Assembly (NCBI GenBank): GCA_947501625.1
Contig: CANMWN010000004.1
Location: 310,001-374,000 of the forward strand
Length of the DNA: 64,000 nucleotides
Source: an uncultured Flavobacteriaceae bacterium
GTDB taxonomy: Bacteria > Bacteroidota > Bacteroidia > Flavobacteriales > Flavobacteriaceae
Reading direction: 5' to 3'
Part shown: in pieces, positions 30,234-39,155 of the stretch
Position numbering within the stretch: position 1 is the first letter of the stretch
Layout of the letters: each line of letters starts with the position of its first letter
The notes under the pieces: model-generated
What the model saw: only the letters and a program-made list of their open reading frames with translations
What the model was told of the DNA's origin: nothing
Database searches by the model: none
Made by a program: the position numbers and the translations under genes

Positions 30234-30731
30234 ATGAAAAAATTATTTTTTGTATTGATTGCTCTAGTTGCTTTCAATATACAAGCGCAAGAAGATGACA
30301 AAGAAGTTAAAAAACGAAAAAGTCTTGAAAAAAGAGCCTTTATGGAAAAACTTACTGCTGAAGAGGCCGCAAGTTTGAAAACTAAAAAGATGGCTTTAGA
30401 CTTAGATTTAACTGAAGCTCAAAAAAGAGAAATCAATAAGATAAATCTTGAAATAGCCAAAGAAAGAAAAGCCAAAAGAGAAGAACGCAAAAACAGAAAA
30501 GAAAGCGGAGTTGAAAGAACTAAGCCATCAAAAGAAGAGCGTCTAAAAATGATGAATGAGCGTCTTGACCAACAAATTGCAACAAAAAAGAAAATAAAAT
30601 CTATCTTAAATGAAAAGCAATATGAAAAGTGGGAACAAACTAAAAAACAACGAAAAAGAAACCTTAAAAAAAGAAAAATGAATAAGAAAGGTGGAAAGAA
30701 AAGAGGAATAAAAAGAGAAACTAGAAATTAA
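30234..30731 (+). CDS. Small exported, highly basic helical protein
   Basis: 165 residues with a signal peptide ending NIQAQ. The mature part is almost all charged helix, rich in Lys, Arg and Glu, with MALDLDLTEAQKREINKIN near residue 51, which resembles the LTxxQ helices of Spy/CpxP-like periplasmic proteins. The tail is extremely basic (KKRKMNKKGGKKRG). A Spy-like chaperone or sensor role is only a guess. It ends inside a compact terminator shared with the convergent glucosaminidase gene. Confidence 0.75.
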   Translation: MKKLFFVLIALVAFNIQAQEDDKEVKKRKSLEKRAFMEKLTAEEAASLKTKKMALDLDLTEAQKREINKINLEIAKERKAKREERKNRKESGVERTKPSKEERLKMMNERLDQQIATKKKIKSILNEKQYEKWEQTKKQRKRNLKKRKMNKKGGKKRGIKRETRN

Positions 30732-30757
30732 AAAAAGCGCCAATTGGCGCTTTTTTT
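30731..30757. terminator. Compact bidirectional terminator
   Basis: Perfect palindrome AAAAAAGCGCCA/TGGCGCTTTTTT that fills the whole 24-base gap between two convergent stop codons; the T run supplies part of the minus-strand stop codon. Confidence 0.88.
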
Positions 30758-31553
30758 AATTTAATCTAGTCAAGTATAACTTCTGACCTATTGAGATAAT
30801 ATTATCGGTAAAACCATTAATTTCTTTCAATTCATTAACACTCAGTCCATACTTTCTTGAAATAGAATATAAGGTATCTCCTTTTTCAACAATATGGTAA
30901 TCAACTTTTTCATTTTTAACTTCTTCAACCGATTTACCGAGCACTAAAGCATCGTATTTATATAATTGGTAATCTTCGATTATCTTAATTAACTTAGAAG
31001 GATACCTTTTATCTGTTGCGTAACCGGCTTTTCTCAAGCCTTTAGCCCAACCTTTATAATTTGTAATCTTAAGCCTAAAAAGATCCATATAACGCTTTCT
31101 TCCTGCCAAAAACAATGAATGATCTCTATAAGAATAACTTGGGTGTTTATACACTCTAAAACACTCCCCTTTTTCATCATCGTCATGATAGGTACGCTTA
31201 CCCTTCCACCCTTTATGACATTTTATCCCAAAGTGATTATTTGATCGTTTTGACAATGCACTTTTACCACTAGAAGATTCTAATATTCCTTGAGCCAAAG
31301 TAATACTGGCTGGAATTTTATACAATTGCATTTCTTCCATAGCAATTTTACTATACTTATCTATATATTGCTGTTTAACATCATTAGATTTTTTTGGATT
31401 TACTTCTTCTGAAACAACAATAATATCTTCATTTGTTTCTTCTTCTATTACAATTTCAACGTCATTCTTTTTAGTAGTCGTTTTTACTTTTTTTCTAGCA
31501 CCACAACTTACTATAAACAACGAGACACAAATAAGTACACCTATTTTTTTCAT
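30756..31553 (-). CDS. LysM-containing glucosaminidase lipoprotein (peptidoglycan hydrolase)
   Basis: 265 residues with lipobox FIVSC (Cys17). A glucosaminidase/FlgJ-type domain spans about 62-205, with the catalytic Glu expected in ITLAQGILESSSGKS and the following NNHFGIKCHKGWKG motif. A single LysM domain closes the protein (YHIVEKGDTLYSISRKYG, about 217-262). It should trim glycan strands in the periplasm. It is last in an operon after the ABC-F and PLP genes, nine bases from the latter. Confidence 0.9.
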   Translation of the reverse strand: MKKIGVLICVSLFIVSCGARKKVKTTTKKNDVEIVIEEETNEDIIVVSEEVNPKKSNDVKQQYIDKYSKIAMEEMQLYKIPASITLAQGILESSSGKSALSKRSNNHFGIKCHKGWKGKRTYHDDDEKGECFRVYKHPSYSYRDHSLFLAGRKRYMDLFRLKITNYKGWAKGLRKAGYATDKRYPSKLIKIIEDYQLYKYDALVLGKSVEEVKNEKVDYHIVEKGDTLYSISRKYGLSVNELKEINGFTDNIISIGQKLYLTRLN

Positions 31554-31562
31554 TTAAAACTT

Positions 31563-32492
31563 TTAATCTATTGTCGAACTATTTTTTCTTCTCAAAATTG
31601 TATTCACTCCTCGAATCCCTTGAATTCCTCCTGTATGAATCATTAATATTTTTGTACCCTCTGCAAAATAATTATTATTAATTAGGTCTACAACTCCATA
31701 CACCATTTTCCCTGTATATATAGGATCTAATGGAATTTTAGTTTCTTTTTTAAAACGATTGATGAAAGCTATTAATTCATCTGTAGTCTTTGCATAACCT
31801 CCAAAATGATACTCATTATTCAAACTCCAGTTTTTCTTTTCAGATACATACTTTTTTATTTCATCAATTAAGAAATTCCCTTTGAATGCTGGAAAACCAA
31901 TAACTTTTTGATGTTTGCTTACCGAGTTTATGATACCAGAAATTGTGCCACCTGTACCAACAGCACAACAAATATGATCGAAACCAGCCTCGTCTTTTGA
32001 TAAAATTTCTTCACAACCTTTAACTGCCAAGCAGTTTGTACCGCCTTCAGGAATCAAATAAAAATCTCCAAACCTATTTTTTAGTTTTTCTAAAAATCCA
32101 ATTGATTTTTTTTGTCGGTATTGCTCTCTAGAGACGAAATGTAATTTCATTCCATTTAGATGGACTTGTCTTAAAGTATCATTACTTTCTAAAGTTTCTG
32201 CTAAGTTATTTGCTAACTCTTCTCCTCTTATTATTCCAACGGTAGTAAATCCTGCCAATTTACCTGCAACTGCTGTTGCTAAAATATGATTTGAAAAAGC
32301 GCCACCAAAAGTAAGCAAAGAAGTTTTTTTGAGTTTTTTAGCCTCTTTTAAATTGTACTTTAGTTTTCGAAATTTGTTTCCAGAAATTTCTGGATGGATT
32401 AAATCTTCTCTTTTAATAAAAAGTGAAATGTCTTTTCTCTTAATTTCTGAAAAGCGAATCTCTTGAAGTATGCTATTATCGATATTAGGCAT
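31563..32492 (-). CDS. PLP-dependent ACC deaminase / D-cysteine desulfhydrase family protein
   Basis: 309 residues. The PLP lysine lies in SGNKFRKLKYNL (about 38-49), followed by LLTFGGAFSNHILATA, the phosphate-binding/Asn loop. IPEGGTNCLAVKG and AVGTGGTISGII are the other fold-type II motifs, and MIHTGGIQG lies near the end. This family includes ACC deaminases and D-cysteine desulfhydrases; residue-level specificity cannot be settled here, though D-cysteine desulfhydrase activity is more common outside plant-associated bacteria. The start overlaps the end of the ABC-F gene by eight bases. Confidence 0.88.
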   Translation of the reverse strand: MPNIDNSILQEIRFSEIKRKDISLFIKREDLIHPEISGNKFRKLKYNLKEAKKLKKTSLLTFGGAFSNHILATAVAGKLAGFTTVGIIRGEELANNLAETLESNDTLRQVHLNGMKLHFVSREQYRQKKSIGFLEKLKNRFGDFYLIPEGGTNCLAVKGCEEILSKDEAGFDHICCAVGTGGTISGIINSVSKHQKVIGFPAFKGNFLIDEIKKYVSEKKNWSLNNEYHFGGYAKTTDELIAFINRFKKETKIPLDPIYTGKMVYGVVDLINNNYFAEGTKILMIHTGGIQGIRGVNTILRRKNSSTID

Positions 32493-34392
32493 TCAACTTA
32501 TCGTCTAGTTCTGACCAACTCATCATAACTTCATCTAGCAAATCTTTTTTTGCTTGGTAGTTTTTAAAAAAAGCTTCGTCTTGACTTACTTTTTCATAAT
32601 CTTCGGCAATTAAAGCATCTAAATTGATGATTTCTTTTTCTAAATCAGAAATTTGAGTTTCTAATTTTGATAATTTATTTTGAAGTTTTTTCTGTTCTTT
32701 CTCCTCTTCTCTACTTTTTTTCAAGTCTGTCTTATCAACTTTTTTCTCAACAACAACTGTTCGCTTTTCGGCTTCACGCAAGTTTTCAAGTTTAAGTTTT
32801 TCTAAAAAATAATCTATGTCTCCCAAATACTCTTTTACCACTTGATCCTTAAAACCATAAACCGTATCCGTCAAACCTTGTAAGAAATCTCTATCGTGAG
32901 ACACTACAATCAATGTTCCTTCAAACTTTTTCAAAGCATCTTTTAATACATTCTTAGAAGCAATATCTAAATGATTAGTAGGCTCATCCATAATCAATGT
33001 ATTGATTGGCTGCAATAACAATTTACAAAGAGCCAACCTATTTCTTTCACCTCCCGAAAGTACTTTTGCTTTTTTATCTACATCATCACCTCCAAATAAA
33101 AATGCACCCAACATATCCCTAATCTTTATTCGATTAGAATCTGTTGCTGCATCTTCCATAATTTGTAAAACAGTTCTTTCGCCATCCAATTCTTCAGATT
33201 GGTTTTGAGCAAAATATCCTACTTGTACATTATGACCCAATTTTAAATTACCTTCAAATGAAATATCTCCAACCAACATCTTTGCCAGTGTTGATTTACC
33301 TTGACCATTTTGCCCAACAAACGCAATTCTACTTCCGCGTTCAATCAATAAATCAACATTCTGAAGCACTTGATTATCACCATAACTTTTAGCCAATCCT
33401 TCGGCCTCTACAATTATTTTTCCTGGTTGAATTGACAATGGAAAACGAACTTTCATTACAGCAGTATCTTCTATATCAACCTCAATTCGCTCTACTTTAT
33501 CTAGTTTTTTGATAAGTGATTGTGCCATAGAAGCCTTATTAGCTTTAGCTCTAAACTTATCAATTAATTGTTGGGTTTGCTTAATTTCTCTTTCTTGATT
33601 TTTTTGCGCTTGTAACTGCTTTTCTATCAACTCTTTTCTTTGAGTTAAATACTTAGAATATGGCTGTTTAAAATCGTAAATTTTACCTAAAGAAATTTCA
33701 ATAGTTCTATTGGTTACATTATCCAAAAACATCTTATCATGCGATACTAACATTACTGCTCCAGAATAATTTTTCAAAAAATTCTCTAACCAAATAATTG
33801 ACTCTATATCTAAGTGATTTGTTGGCTCATCTAACAATAATATATCATTGTTTTGAAGTAATAATTTAGCCAACTCAATACGCATTCTCCATCCGCCTGA
33901 AAAAGTATCCGTTAATTTATCAAAATCTTCCCTTTTAAAGCCCAAACCTTGTAATATCTTTTCAGTATCTCCTTGATAGTTATAACCTCCTAACAATTCA
34001 TAACGGTGTGTTAAGTCAGTCATATTATTTATCAATTCGGTATAAGAATCACTTTCATAATCGGTTCTTTCAACTAATTCTTGGTTTACTTTTTCTAGTT
34101 TGCGTTCAATCTCTTTAATTTCAGTAAATGCTTCATAAGCTTCTTCTAAAATTGTGCGACCGTAAACAAAGTCAATATCTTGACGTAGAAAACCAATTTT
34201 AATATCCTTCTCAAAAGCCAAAGTACCTTTGTCATATTCTATGTCTCGAGAAATCACTTTTAAAAGCGTTGATTTTCCTGCGCCATTCTTACCAACTAGC
34301 CCAACTCTATTTCCTGCATTGAGTCTAAAAGTAATTCCCGCAAATAAATCTTCACCTCCAAATGATACCGTTAAATTATGAATGTTTAGCAT
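32485..34392 (-). CDS. ABC-F family ATPase (translation-associated)
   Basis: 635 residues with two ATP-binding cassettes and no membrane helices. Walker A motifs are GLVGKNGAGKST (near 33) and FVGQNGQGKST (near 356). Signature motifs are TFSGGWRMRIELA and LSGGERNRLALC, and both halves have LLDEPTNHLDI or MDEPTNHLDI. The linker (about 240-310) is Gln/Lys-rich and the C-terminus (about 550-630) is a coiled coil, as in YdiF/Uup. ABC-F proteins act on the ribosome, some giving antibiotic protection; nothing here points to resistance. First gene of a three-gene operon. Confidence 0.94.
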   Translation of the reverse strand: MLNIHNLTVSFGGEDLFAGITFRLNAGNRVGLVGKNGAGKSTLLKVISRDIEYDKGTLAFEKDIKIGFLRQDIDFVYGRTILEEAYEAFTEIKEIERKLEKVNQELVERTDYESDSYTELINNMTDLTHRYELLGGYNYQGDTEKILQGLGFKREDFDKLTDTFSGGWRMRIELAKLLLQNNDILLLDEPTNHLDIESIIWLENFLKNYSGAVMLVSHDKMFLDNVTNRTIEISLGKIYDFKQPYSKYLTQRKELIEKQLQAQKNQEREIKQTQQLIDKFRAKANKASMAQSLIKKLDKVERIEVDIEDTAVMKVRFPLSIQPGKIIVEAEGLAKSYGDNQVLQNVDLLIERGSRIAFVGQNGQGKSTLAKMLVGDISFEGNLKLGHNVQVGYFAQNQSEELDGERTVLQIMEDAATDSNRIKIRDMLGAFLFGGDDVDKKAKVLSGGERNRLALCKLLLQPINTLIMDEPTNHLDIASKNVLKDALKKFEGTLIVVSHDRDFLQGLTDTVYGFKDQVVKEYLGDIDYFLEKLKLENLREAEKRTVVVEKKVDKTDLKKSREEEKEQKKLQNKLSKLETQISDLEKEIINLDALIAEDYEKVSQDEAFFKNYQAKKDLLDEVMMSWSELDDKLNA

Positions 34393-34422
34393 TGATTGAT
34401 AGTATAATTGACTTAAAAAAAT

Positions 34423-34438
34423 TAACTTTGCAAAAGTA
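34423..34438. promoter_or_regulatory. Abutting, oppositely oriented -7 boxes
   Basis: TAACTTTG (plus, 34423-34430) is joined directly to CAAAAGTA (34431-34438), which reads TACTTTTG on the minus strand. Both match TAnnTTTG. The plus box serves the DUF983 gene at 34455, the minus box the ABC-F gene starting at 34392. Polymerase could hardly use both at once. Confidence 0.55.
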
Positions 34439-34454
34439 ATTTTTTAATTTCATT

Positions 34455-34826
34455 ATGTTTAAAAAAGGAACGAAACTTTATAGTATTTTCAATAATAAAT
34501 GTCCAAGATGTCATGAAGGTGATTTTTTTATAGAAAAGAGTTTTTTAAAATTTGGAAGATTATTAAAACTTCATGAAAATTGTAGTAATTGTAATCTTAA
34601 ATACTCTATGGAACCTTCTTTTTACTATGGAGCCATGTATGTTAATTATGGACTTACTGTTGGGCTTTCAATTATTACTTTTTTGATTGCAAAGTTCCTA
34701 TTAGATTTTTCTCTTTTACAAAGTTTCATATCAATTATTATCGCGCTTATAGTACTTACGCCAATAAATATGAGATTGTCTAGGATTATTTGGATAAACT
34801 TATTTGTGAAGTACCAAAACGATTAA
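34455..34826 (+). CDS. DUF983 family membrane protein with zinc-ribbon-like cysteines
   Basis: 123 residues. The N-terminal part has CPRCHEGDFF (near residue 15) and CSNCNLKYSMEPSFYYGAMYVNYG (near 43), giving a CxxC...CxxC metal-binding pattern that is the hallmark of DUF983. Two hydrophobic helices follow (about 66-86 and 88-108). The function is unknown. Its stop shares TTAA with the convergent oxidoreductase gene. Confidence 0.9.
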   Translation: MFKKGTKLYSIFNNKCPRCHEGDFFIEKSFLKFGRLLKLHENCSNCNLKYSMEPSFYYGAMYVNYGLTVGLSIITFLIAKFLLDFSLLQSFISIIIALIVLTPINMRLSRIIWINLFVKYQND

Positions 34827-35863
34827 TTAAATCTAGCAATATTTATTTCTCTTCTCAACTCTGCATCGTTTTCAAGATGATTATACAATTCTTTTGCAAT
34901 AGTTGGTGCAATCATAACGCCACGAGTGCCAAGACCATTTAAAATGGCTAGTTGAGGCTTTTCAGAATGCTTCCCAACAAGTGGACGTCTATCTTTAACA
35001 GTAGGTCGAATTCCAGCCACATGATCAATAATTTCATAAGGTACTTTAAGTATTGTATCCAATTTCTGTAATAATTCTTTCTTTCCCTTTTCCGACGGAT
35101 TACTTGTTTTGTCTTCCCAATCAAAAGTTGCTCCTACTTTAAACTTATAGTCACCTAAAGGCATAACAAAAACTGATGATTTTAATACAAAGTCGATTTC
35201 TAATTCAGGAGCAGAAATAGTCAACAATTCTCCTTTGACTTCATTCATTGGAAAGTCTTTAAAAAATGGGTTTTTTCGCATTCCAAAACCTTCACAAAAA
35301 ACAATCTTCTTTGCTTTTATTGATGCATACTCTAGGTATTCTTCACCAAATTGAATGTCGCTATAATCAAAACTTGAATAACTAATTTGATTCTTTATTT
35401 CTAACCGTGATTTGAAATCATCTAGAAGTTTCTTGGTATCTATTCTACCTGTTTTAGTAACTCTTCCATAACCAAAAGGTGAATAAATTCCTTTAAATTT
35501 ACGTTTATCTATTTTTGGAATTAAATATTCTGTTAATGCTGGATTGTCAGATGCTGCAAACCAATTGTTTTGCTCTTCAATTGAAGTCATTAAACGACAA
35601 ACATCAATTTTATAATCATATTGATTATTTAATAATTTCTCTAACTCAGCATAAAAAGGCAGCGCAACTTCTAGTTGTTTAGTAGCATCCCAAACTGGTG
35701 TAAATCTTTTTAGAATAATTGGATTATACATCCCTCCAGCAACCTGAGAAGATTGTTGAGAATTATCTTCAAATACAATAAATGATTTATTATTCTTTTC
35801 CAACTCTCTAGCAAATGCAAGTCCAGCAAGTCCTAAACCAACTATAATATAATCTACCTCCAT
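34823..35863 (-). CDS. FAD-dependent oxidoreductase (D-amino-acid-oxidase family)
   Basis: 346 residues from ATG 35863. The FAD motif DYIIVGLGLAGLAFARELE is at the very N-terminus, and GGMYNPIILKRFTP (about 44-57) and VAGIRPTVKDRRPLVGKH (about 284-301) fit the DAO fold as in glycine oxidase/ThiO-like enzymes. The substrate is unknown. The open frame runs 11 codons further upstream, but a perfect -7 box TATTTTTG (35875-35868) lies there, ending four bases before this ATG, which suggests a leaderless message. It stands alone between a terminator and the convergent DUF983 gene. Confidence 0.9.
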   Translation of the reverse strand: MEVDYIIVGLGLAGLAFARELEKNNKSFIVFEDNSQQSSQVAGGMYNPIILKRFTPVWDATKQLEVALPFYAELEKLLNNQYDYKIDVCRLMTSIEEQNNWFAASDNPALTEYLIPKIDKRKFKGIYSPFGYGRVTKTGRIDTKKLLDDFKSRLEIKNQISYSSFDYSDIQFGEEYLEYASIKAKKIVFCEGFGMRKNPFFKDFPMNEVKGELLTISAPELEIDFVLKSSVFVMPLGDYKFKVGATFDWEDKTSNPSEKGKKELLQKLDTILKVPYEIIDHVAGIRPTVKDRRPLVGKHSEKPQLAILNGLGTRGVMIAPTIAKELYNHLENDAELRREINIARFN

Positions 35864-35867
35864 ATTG

Positions 35868-35875
35868 CAAAAATA
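35868..35875 (-). promoter_or_regulatory. -7 promoter box TATTTTTG directly before the FAD oxidoreductase start
   Basis: Minus strand TATTTTTG, then CAAT, then ATG. Same layout as at guaA. Confidence 0.55.
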
Positions 35876-35911
35876 AGTTAATAAAATCTTTGACAATTAA
35901 TTTTTAAGCAC

Positions 35912-35946
35912 AAAAAAACTCCTTGAAAATTCAAGGAGTTTTTTTA
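35912..35946 (-). terminator. Terminator of the gldKLMN unit
   Basis: Perfect stem AACTCCTTGAA/TTCAAGGAGTT with A run and T run on both sides, located 17 bases after the gldN stop. Confidence 0.85.
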
Positions 35947-35962
35947 TAAATTATATATCAAA

Positions 35963-36871
35963 TTAATAATTCCACATATCAAGTTCTTTATCACGAATAG
36001 ATTCACGGATTCTATCAGACTCTAACACTTGGAAAAGTGCATTGCCTTTTACATAATCCTTAACATCTCTGTTTCCATAAATGTTTTCTTCTCTATATAC
36101 TATCGCATTAAATCTTCTTGCATTCAACATGTGGTCAAATGAAATTGGATAGGCAGAATTTTTCTCATTAAATACTTTCATACCGTGTAATAAATCACGT
36201 GCTCCAGGATACCAAACCCAAAAGATAGGCAACTTCTCAGCCACATTGGCTAAACTCTCACGACCTTTTGTTTGAACATCTGGTGCAATTGGTGCAACTG
36301 CTAATAAACGGTACTTTAATTCACCTTGACGCTTGTCAAAATACCATACTCCTTTTACTTTGAATCCCTCGATATCATGCGGAGCAATTTCAGTTCTAGT
36401 GATAAATTCTTCAATGTCTGTATTACCAGCATTCAATTCATCTTTACCTGCATCTGTTGTATCAACTCTAAAAAGTTTTGCTTCAATTTCTTTCTTTGTC
36501 AACTTGGTTGTAAAGTAAGAATCATCATAAACTTCAGTCAATTCATCATCTGCAACACCATCTAAAAGCGTTTTAAATAACGATTTTCTGTTTGAAGACG
36601 TACTGTTATCATGTATTGGATAATAATATGGTAGATTTAATCTTTCGTTTAAGTCTATATATTCCCATACTACTTTTGACCAAAGAATATCTCTATCATC
36701 TACATAACCGTATGCCAAAGGCTTATCGTTATCAGCGACTAATTGTTGAGCAGTTTTTTTTCCTATATCTTCAGGATTACTAGCATTCAACAAATTAGCT
36801 TGCGCACTTACTGAGGCTGTCATTACAACTGCTCCAAATAGCGCCACTAAATTTTTCCAATTCATCTTCAT
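35963..36871 (-). CDS. gldN: Gliding motility / type IX secretion protein GldN
   Basis: 302 residues with a signal peptide (cleavage near VSAQA). The mature part has the GldN/PorN pattern, including DDRDILWSKVVWEYIDLNERLN (about 58-79) and a C-terminal ending with FNAIVYREENIYGNRDVKDY. GldN is a periplasmic component that forms rings with lipoprotein GldK at the outer membrane. It is the last gene of gldK-L-M-N, 17 bases after gldM. Start could also be Met3. Confidence 0.95.
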   Translation of the reverse strand: MKMNWKNLVALFGAVVMTASVSAQANLLNASNPEDIGKKTAQQLVADNDKPLAYGYVDDRDILWSKVVWEYIDLNERLNLPYYYPIHDNSTSSNRKSLFKTLLDGVADDELTEVYDDSYFTTKLTKKEIEAKLFRVDTTDAGKDELNAGNTDIEEFITRTEIAPHDIEGFKVKGVWYFDKRQGELKYRLLAVAPIAPDVQTKGRESLANVAEKLPIFWVWYPGARDLLHGMKVFNEKNSAYPISFDHMLNARRFNAIVYREENIYGNRDVKDYVKGNALFQVLESDRIRESIRDKELDMWNY

Positions 36872-36888
36872 TTTTATTAATTTTATAA

Positions 36889-38430
36889 TTACTGTATTTC
36901 GATACTTACAGGCGATGCATCTTTTACATTAACACCTGACACACCTACTAAACTCGATTTTACGTCAAATATTGCAATGACGTCTCCAACTCTTGCTCTA
37001 TTGATAGCAGTTTGTGCTTGCGCATTCATTCTGTTACCATTTACAATTATTGTTGCTTGACCAGGAACTTTTACTTTAAAACTCTTGATATTGAATTTTA
37101 AATCGAATAAGAAATCTGGTAATTCAACACGAACTGTTGTTTTTGCTAAACTTGATTTAGGCATTTTTACATAACCTGACTCTTTTCTTACAGTTGCTAA
37201 TGGCTTTGGTAAATCTTTAATTCTAAAAGTTTTAGAACTACTCACCTTTGAACCATCTGGTAGTGAACCAGAAGCTACAATCTTCACTTCTCTACCTGTA
37301 CCTGGAGTCATCATATATTTTCCAACACCTGAAACTTTTTTCAAACCAGGAGCAGAAGCTCTAACTAAATTGTCAGGAATACCAGGAATTGAAACAGTCA
37401 TTGGGTTTGGTAAACTACGGTATACTACATTCATCTTATCAGCTGCAATTACCGCACTGTTAGGTTTAGGAACTACGGCATAAGAACTAGAAATATCAAT
37501 TTCTACGTCTTCTCCATTTTCTTTAAACACAAACTTTCCTTTGATGTCTCTCTCACCTACAGCTCCTGCTGGAAATTCTAGAACAACTTGTCCTGCTTGT
37601 AAATTTTTCTTATCGATTTCCTTTCCGTTCACCTCAACGCGAGAAGGAACTAAAGTAGCATCAACTTTTCCTAAATATACTTTTCCTTTAAAAGTTTCAC
37701 CTGAGAAAAATGCAGTTTTTTCAGGAACTACAATAGCCTCGTACTTTTTAATTGAGTTATCTTGAATTAACTGACCTTGTAACATTGCAGATAAAATATC
37801 TGACTCTGTTGACTTTATATCAGATTGCATTGCTGTTAACTTCGTGATTGAAGCAACTGCAGGAAACCCAACAAAATTATAATTAATCCAATCTTTCTTT
37901 ACACCTTCTCTATCTGTTACATCAGAGATATCAAAACGTTGATTTACTGATGTTTTTACAGATGGATATAATGTATCCAAAGCAGTTAAAACTCCACTTT
38001 TATAAGATCCAATTTTATCTAAAAACGCTTGTCCGTTTTCAGAAATTTTTCCTTTTTGATAAAAGTATAAATCTAAATAATCAGATTTATCCATAGTTTC
38101 ATAGTTTGTAGGATCTTCAAAATCTCCTAAAACTTGTTGTTTAATATCTTCAATATGATTGTATAAATCATTAGATAAAGATTTAACTTGGTTCGCCTTT
38201 TCATTTAAAGGCCCATATTTTTCAGCTTGCTCACCTACTTTTTCTGCTAACCCAGTATACGCATCGTTATTCAACTGAGTCGCAGTAGTATTGGCTGCTG
38301 TAAATTTATCGTTCATAAAGCCAAAAGCTGTTAATACTTCCTTAGACATTTGCATTGCAAGCATTGCAATAAATACTAAGTACATCAGATTAATCATCTT
38401 CTGCCTTGCTGATAGTTTTCCTCCTGCCAT
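36889..38430 (-). CDS. gldM: Gliding motility / type IX secretion motor protein GldM
   Basis: 513 residues. Short cytoplasmic N-terminus with Arg9, one membrane helix (about 12-32, MINLMYLVFIAMLAMQM) and a long periplasmic part with several beta domains (about 35-513). With GldL it forms the proton-driven rotary motor for gliding and T9SS; GldM spans the periplasm to contact GldK/GldN. Length matches the family. 42 bases separate it from gldL. Confidence 0.97.
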   Translation of the reverse strand: MAGGKLSARQKMINLMYLVFIAMLAMQMSKEVLTAFGFMNDKFTAANTTATQLNNDAYTGLAEKVGEQAEKYGPLNEKANQVKSLSNDLYNHIEDIKQQVLGDFEDPTNYETMDKSDYLDLYFYQKGKISENGQAFLDKIGSYKSGVLTALDTLYPSVKTSVNQRFDISDVTDREGVKKDWINYNFVGFPAVASITKLTAMQSDIKSTESDILSAMLQGQLIQDNSIKKYEAIVVPEKTAFFSGETFKGKVYLGKVDATLVPSRVEVNGKEIDKKNLQAGQVVLEFPAGAVGERDIKGKFVFKENGEDVEIDISSSYAVVPKPNSAVIAADKMNVVYRSLPNPMTVSIPGIPDNLVRASAPGLKKVSGVGKYMMTPGTGREVKIVASGSLPDGSKVSSSKTFRIKDLPKPLATVRKESGYVKMPKSSLAKTTVRVELPDFLFDLKFNIKSFKVKVPGQATIIVNGNRMNAQAQTAINRARVGDVIAIFDVKSSLVGVSGVNVKDASPVSIEIQ

Positions 38431-38472
38431 AATTAATTAGTTTTTAAATGGTTAATTAAATTGTTGTACTAA

Positions 38473-39090
38473 TTAATTCTTGTTCATTGCAGATAACATA
38501 CCTCCATATACTCCGTTCAATGATGATAAATTAGAAGCCAATGATTCCATTTGCTCTTTTAATTTATTAGCATTTTCAACAGATTCAGCATTGATTTCTG
38601 CTTGTCTAGAAGCACTTTCAACTTGCACTTGGTATAAACTATTTAAAGATTCCATTTGAGCTGCTGCCAATGACAATTGCTCGCTGTATTTGTTTGTAGC
38701 TGCAATTGAATCTACAGCTGGCGCAATATTTTCTGCTGCTCCTTTAAAGTTCTTGATTCCTTCACCTAAACTTTGCATTAATCCTGCATCTAGTTTAGCC
38801 TCTTGTAACATATCGTCTAATTTTTGAGAAAGCATTCCTTTTACATCACCTTTTTCCTTTGCTTTTCCACCTGATAATTCAGGATATACTCTTGACCAGT
38901 CTAAATCATCTTCTACAGGCTCAAATGCTGAAAGGGCAAATACTACTGCCTCAGTAATCATACCTATCATAAGCATTTCGTTACCAAATTTCCAGTGAAG
39001 GATTTTGAATAATGCTCCAAGGATTACAATTGCTGCTCCAAGACCATAGGCCATGTTAAATAATTTCTTAGTTGACTTTGATTGTGCCAT
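38473..39090 (-). CDS. gldL: Gliding motility / type IX secretion motor protein GldL
   Basis: 205 residues with two helices at about 13-31 and 37-56, then a cytoplasmic coiled-coil tail rich in Glu, Gln and Asn. Lys29, His32 and Glu47 appear to correspond to charged residues buried in the membrane of the F. johnsoniae motor (by my recollection of that sequence), which supports a working proton-driven stator. Lies between gldK and gldM in the usual order. Confidence 0.96.
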   Translation of the reverse strand: MAQSKSTKKLFNMAYGLGAAIVILGALFKILHWKFGNEMLMIGMITEAVVFALSAFEPVEDDLDWSRVYPELSGGKAKEKGDVKGMLSQKLDDMLQEAKLDAGLMQSLGEGIKNFKGAAENIAPAVDSIAATNKYSEQLSLAAAQMESLNSLYQVQVESASRQAEINAESVENANKLKEQMESLASNLSSLNGVYGGMLSAMNKN

Positions 39091-39155
39091 AATTTTAATT
39101 TTTAGGGTTAATTTTGGTTAATATTTTTATTGTTTTTAGGTTATATAGTCTATTT

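Noticed and set aside
32485-34392. ABC-F protein as an antibiotic-resistance gene
   Set aside because: The linker and C-terminal coiled coil fit housekeeping Uup/YdiF-like types, and the context is envelope metabolism.
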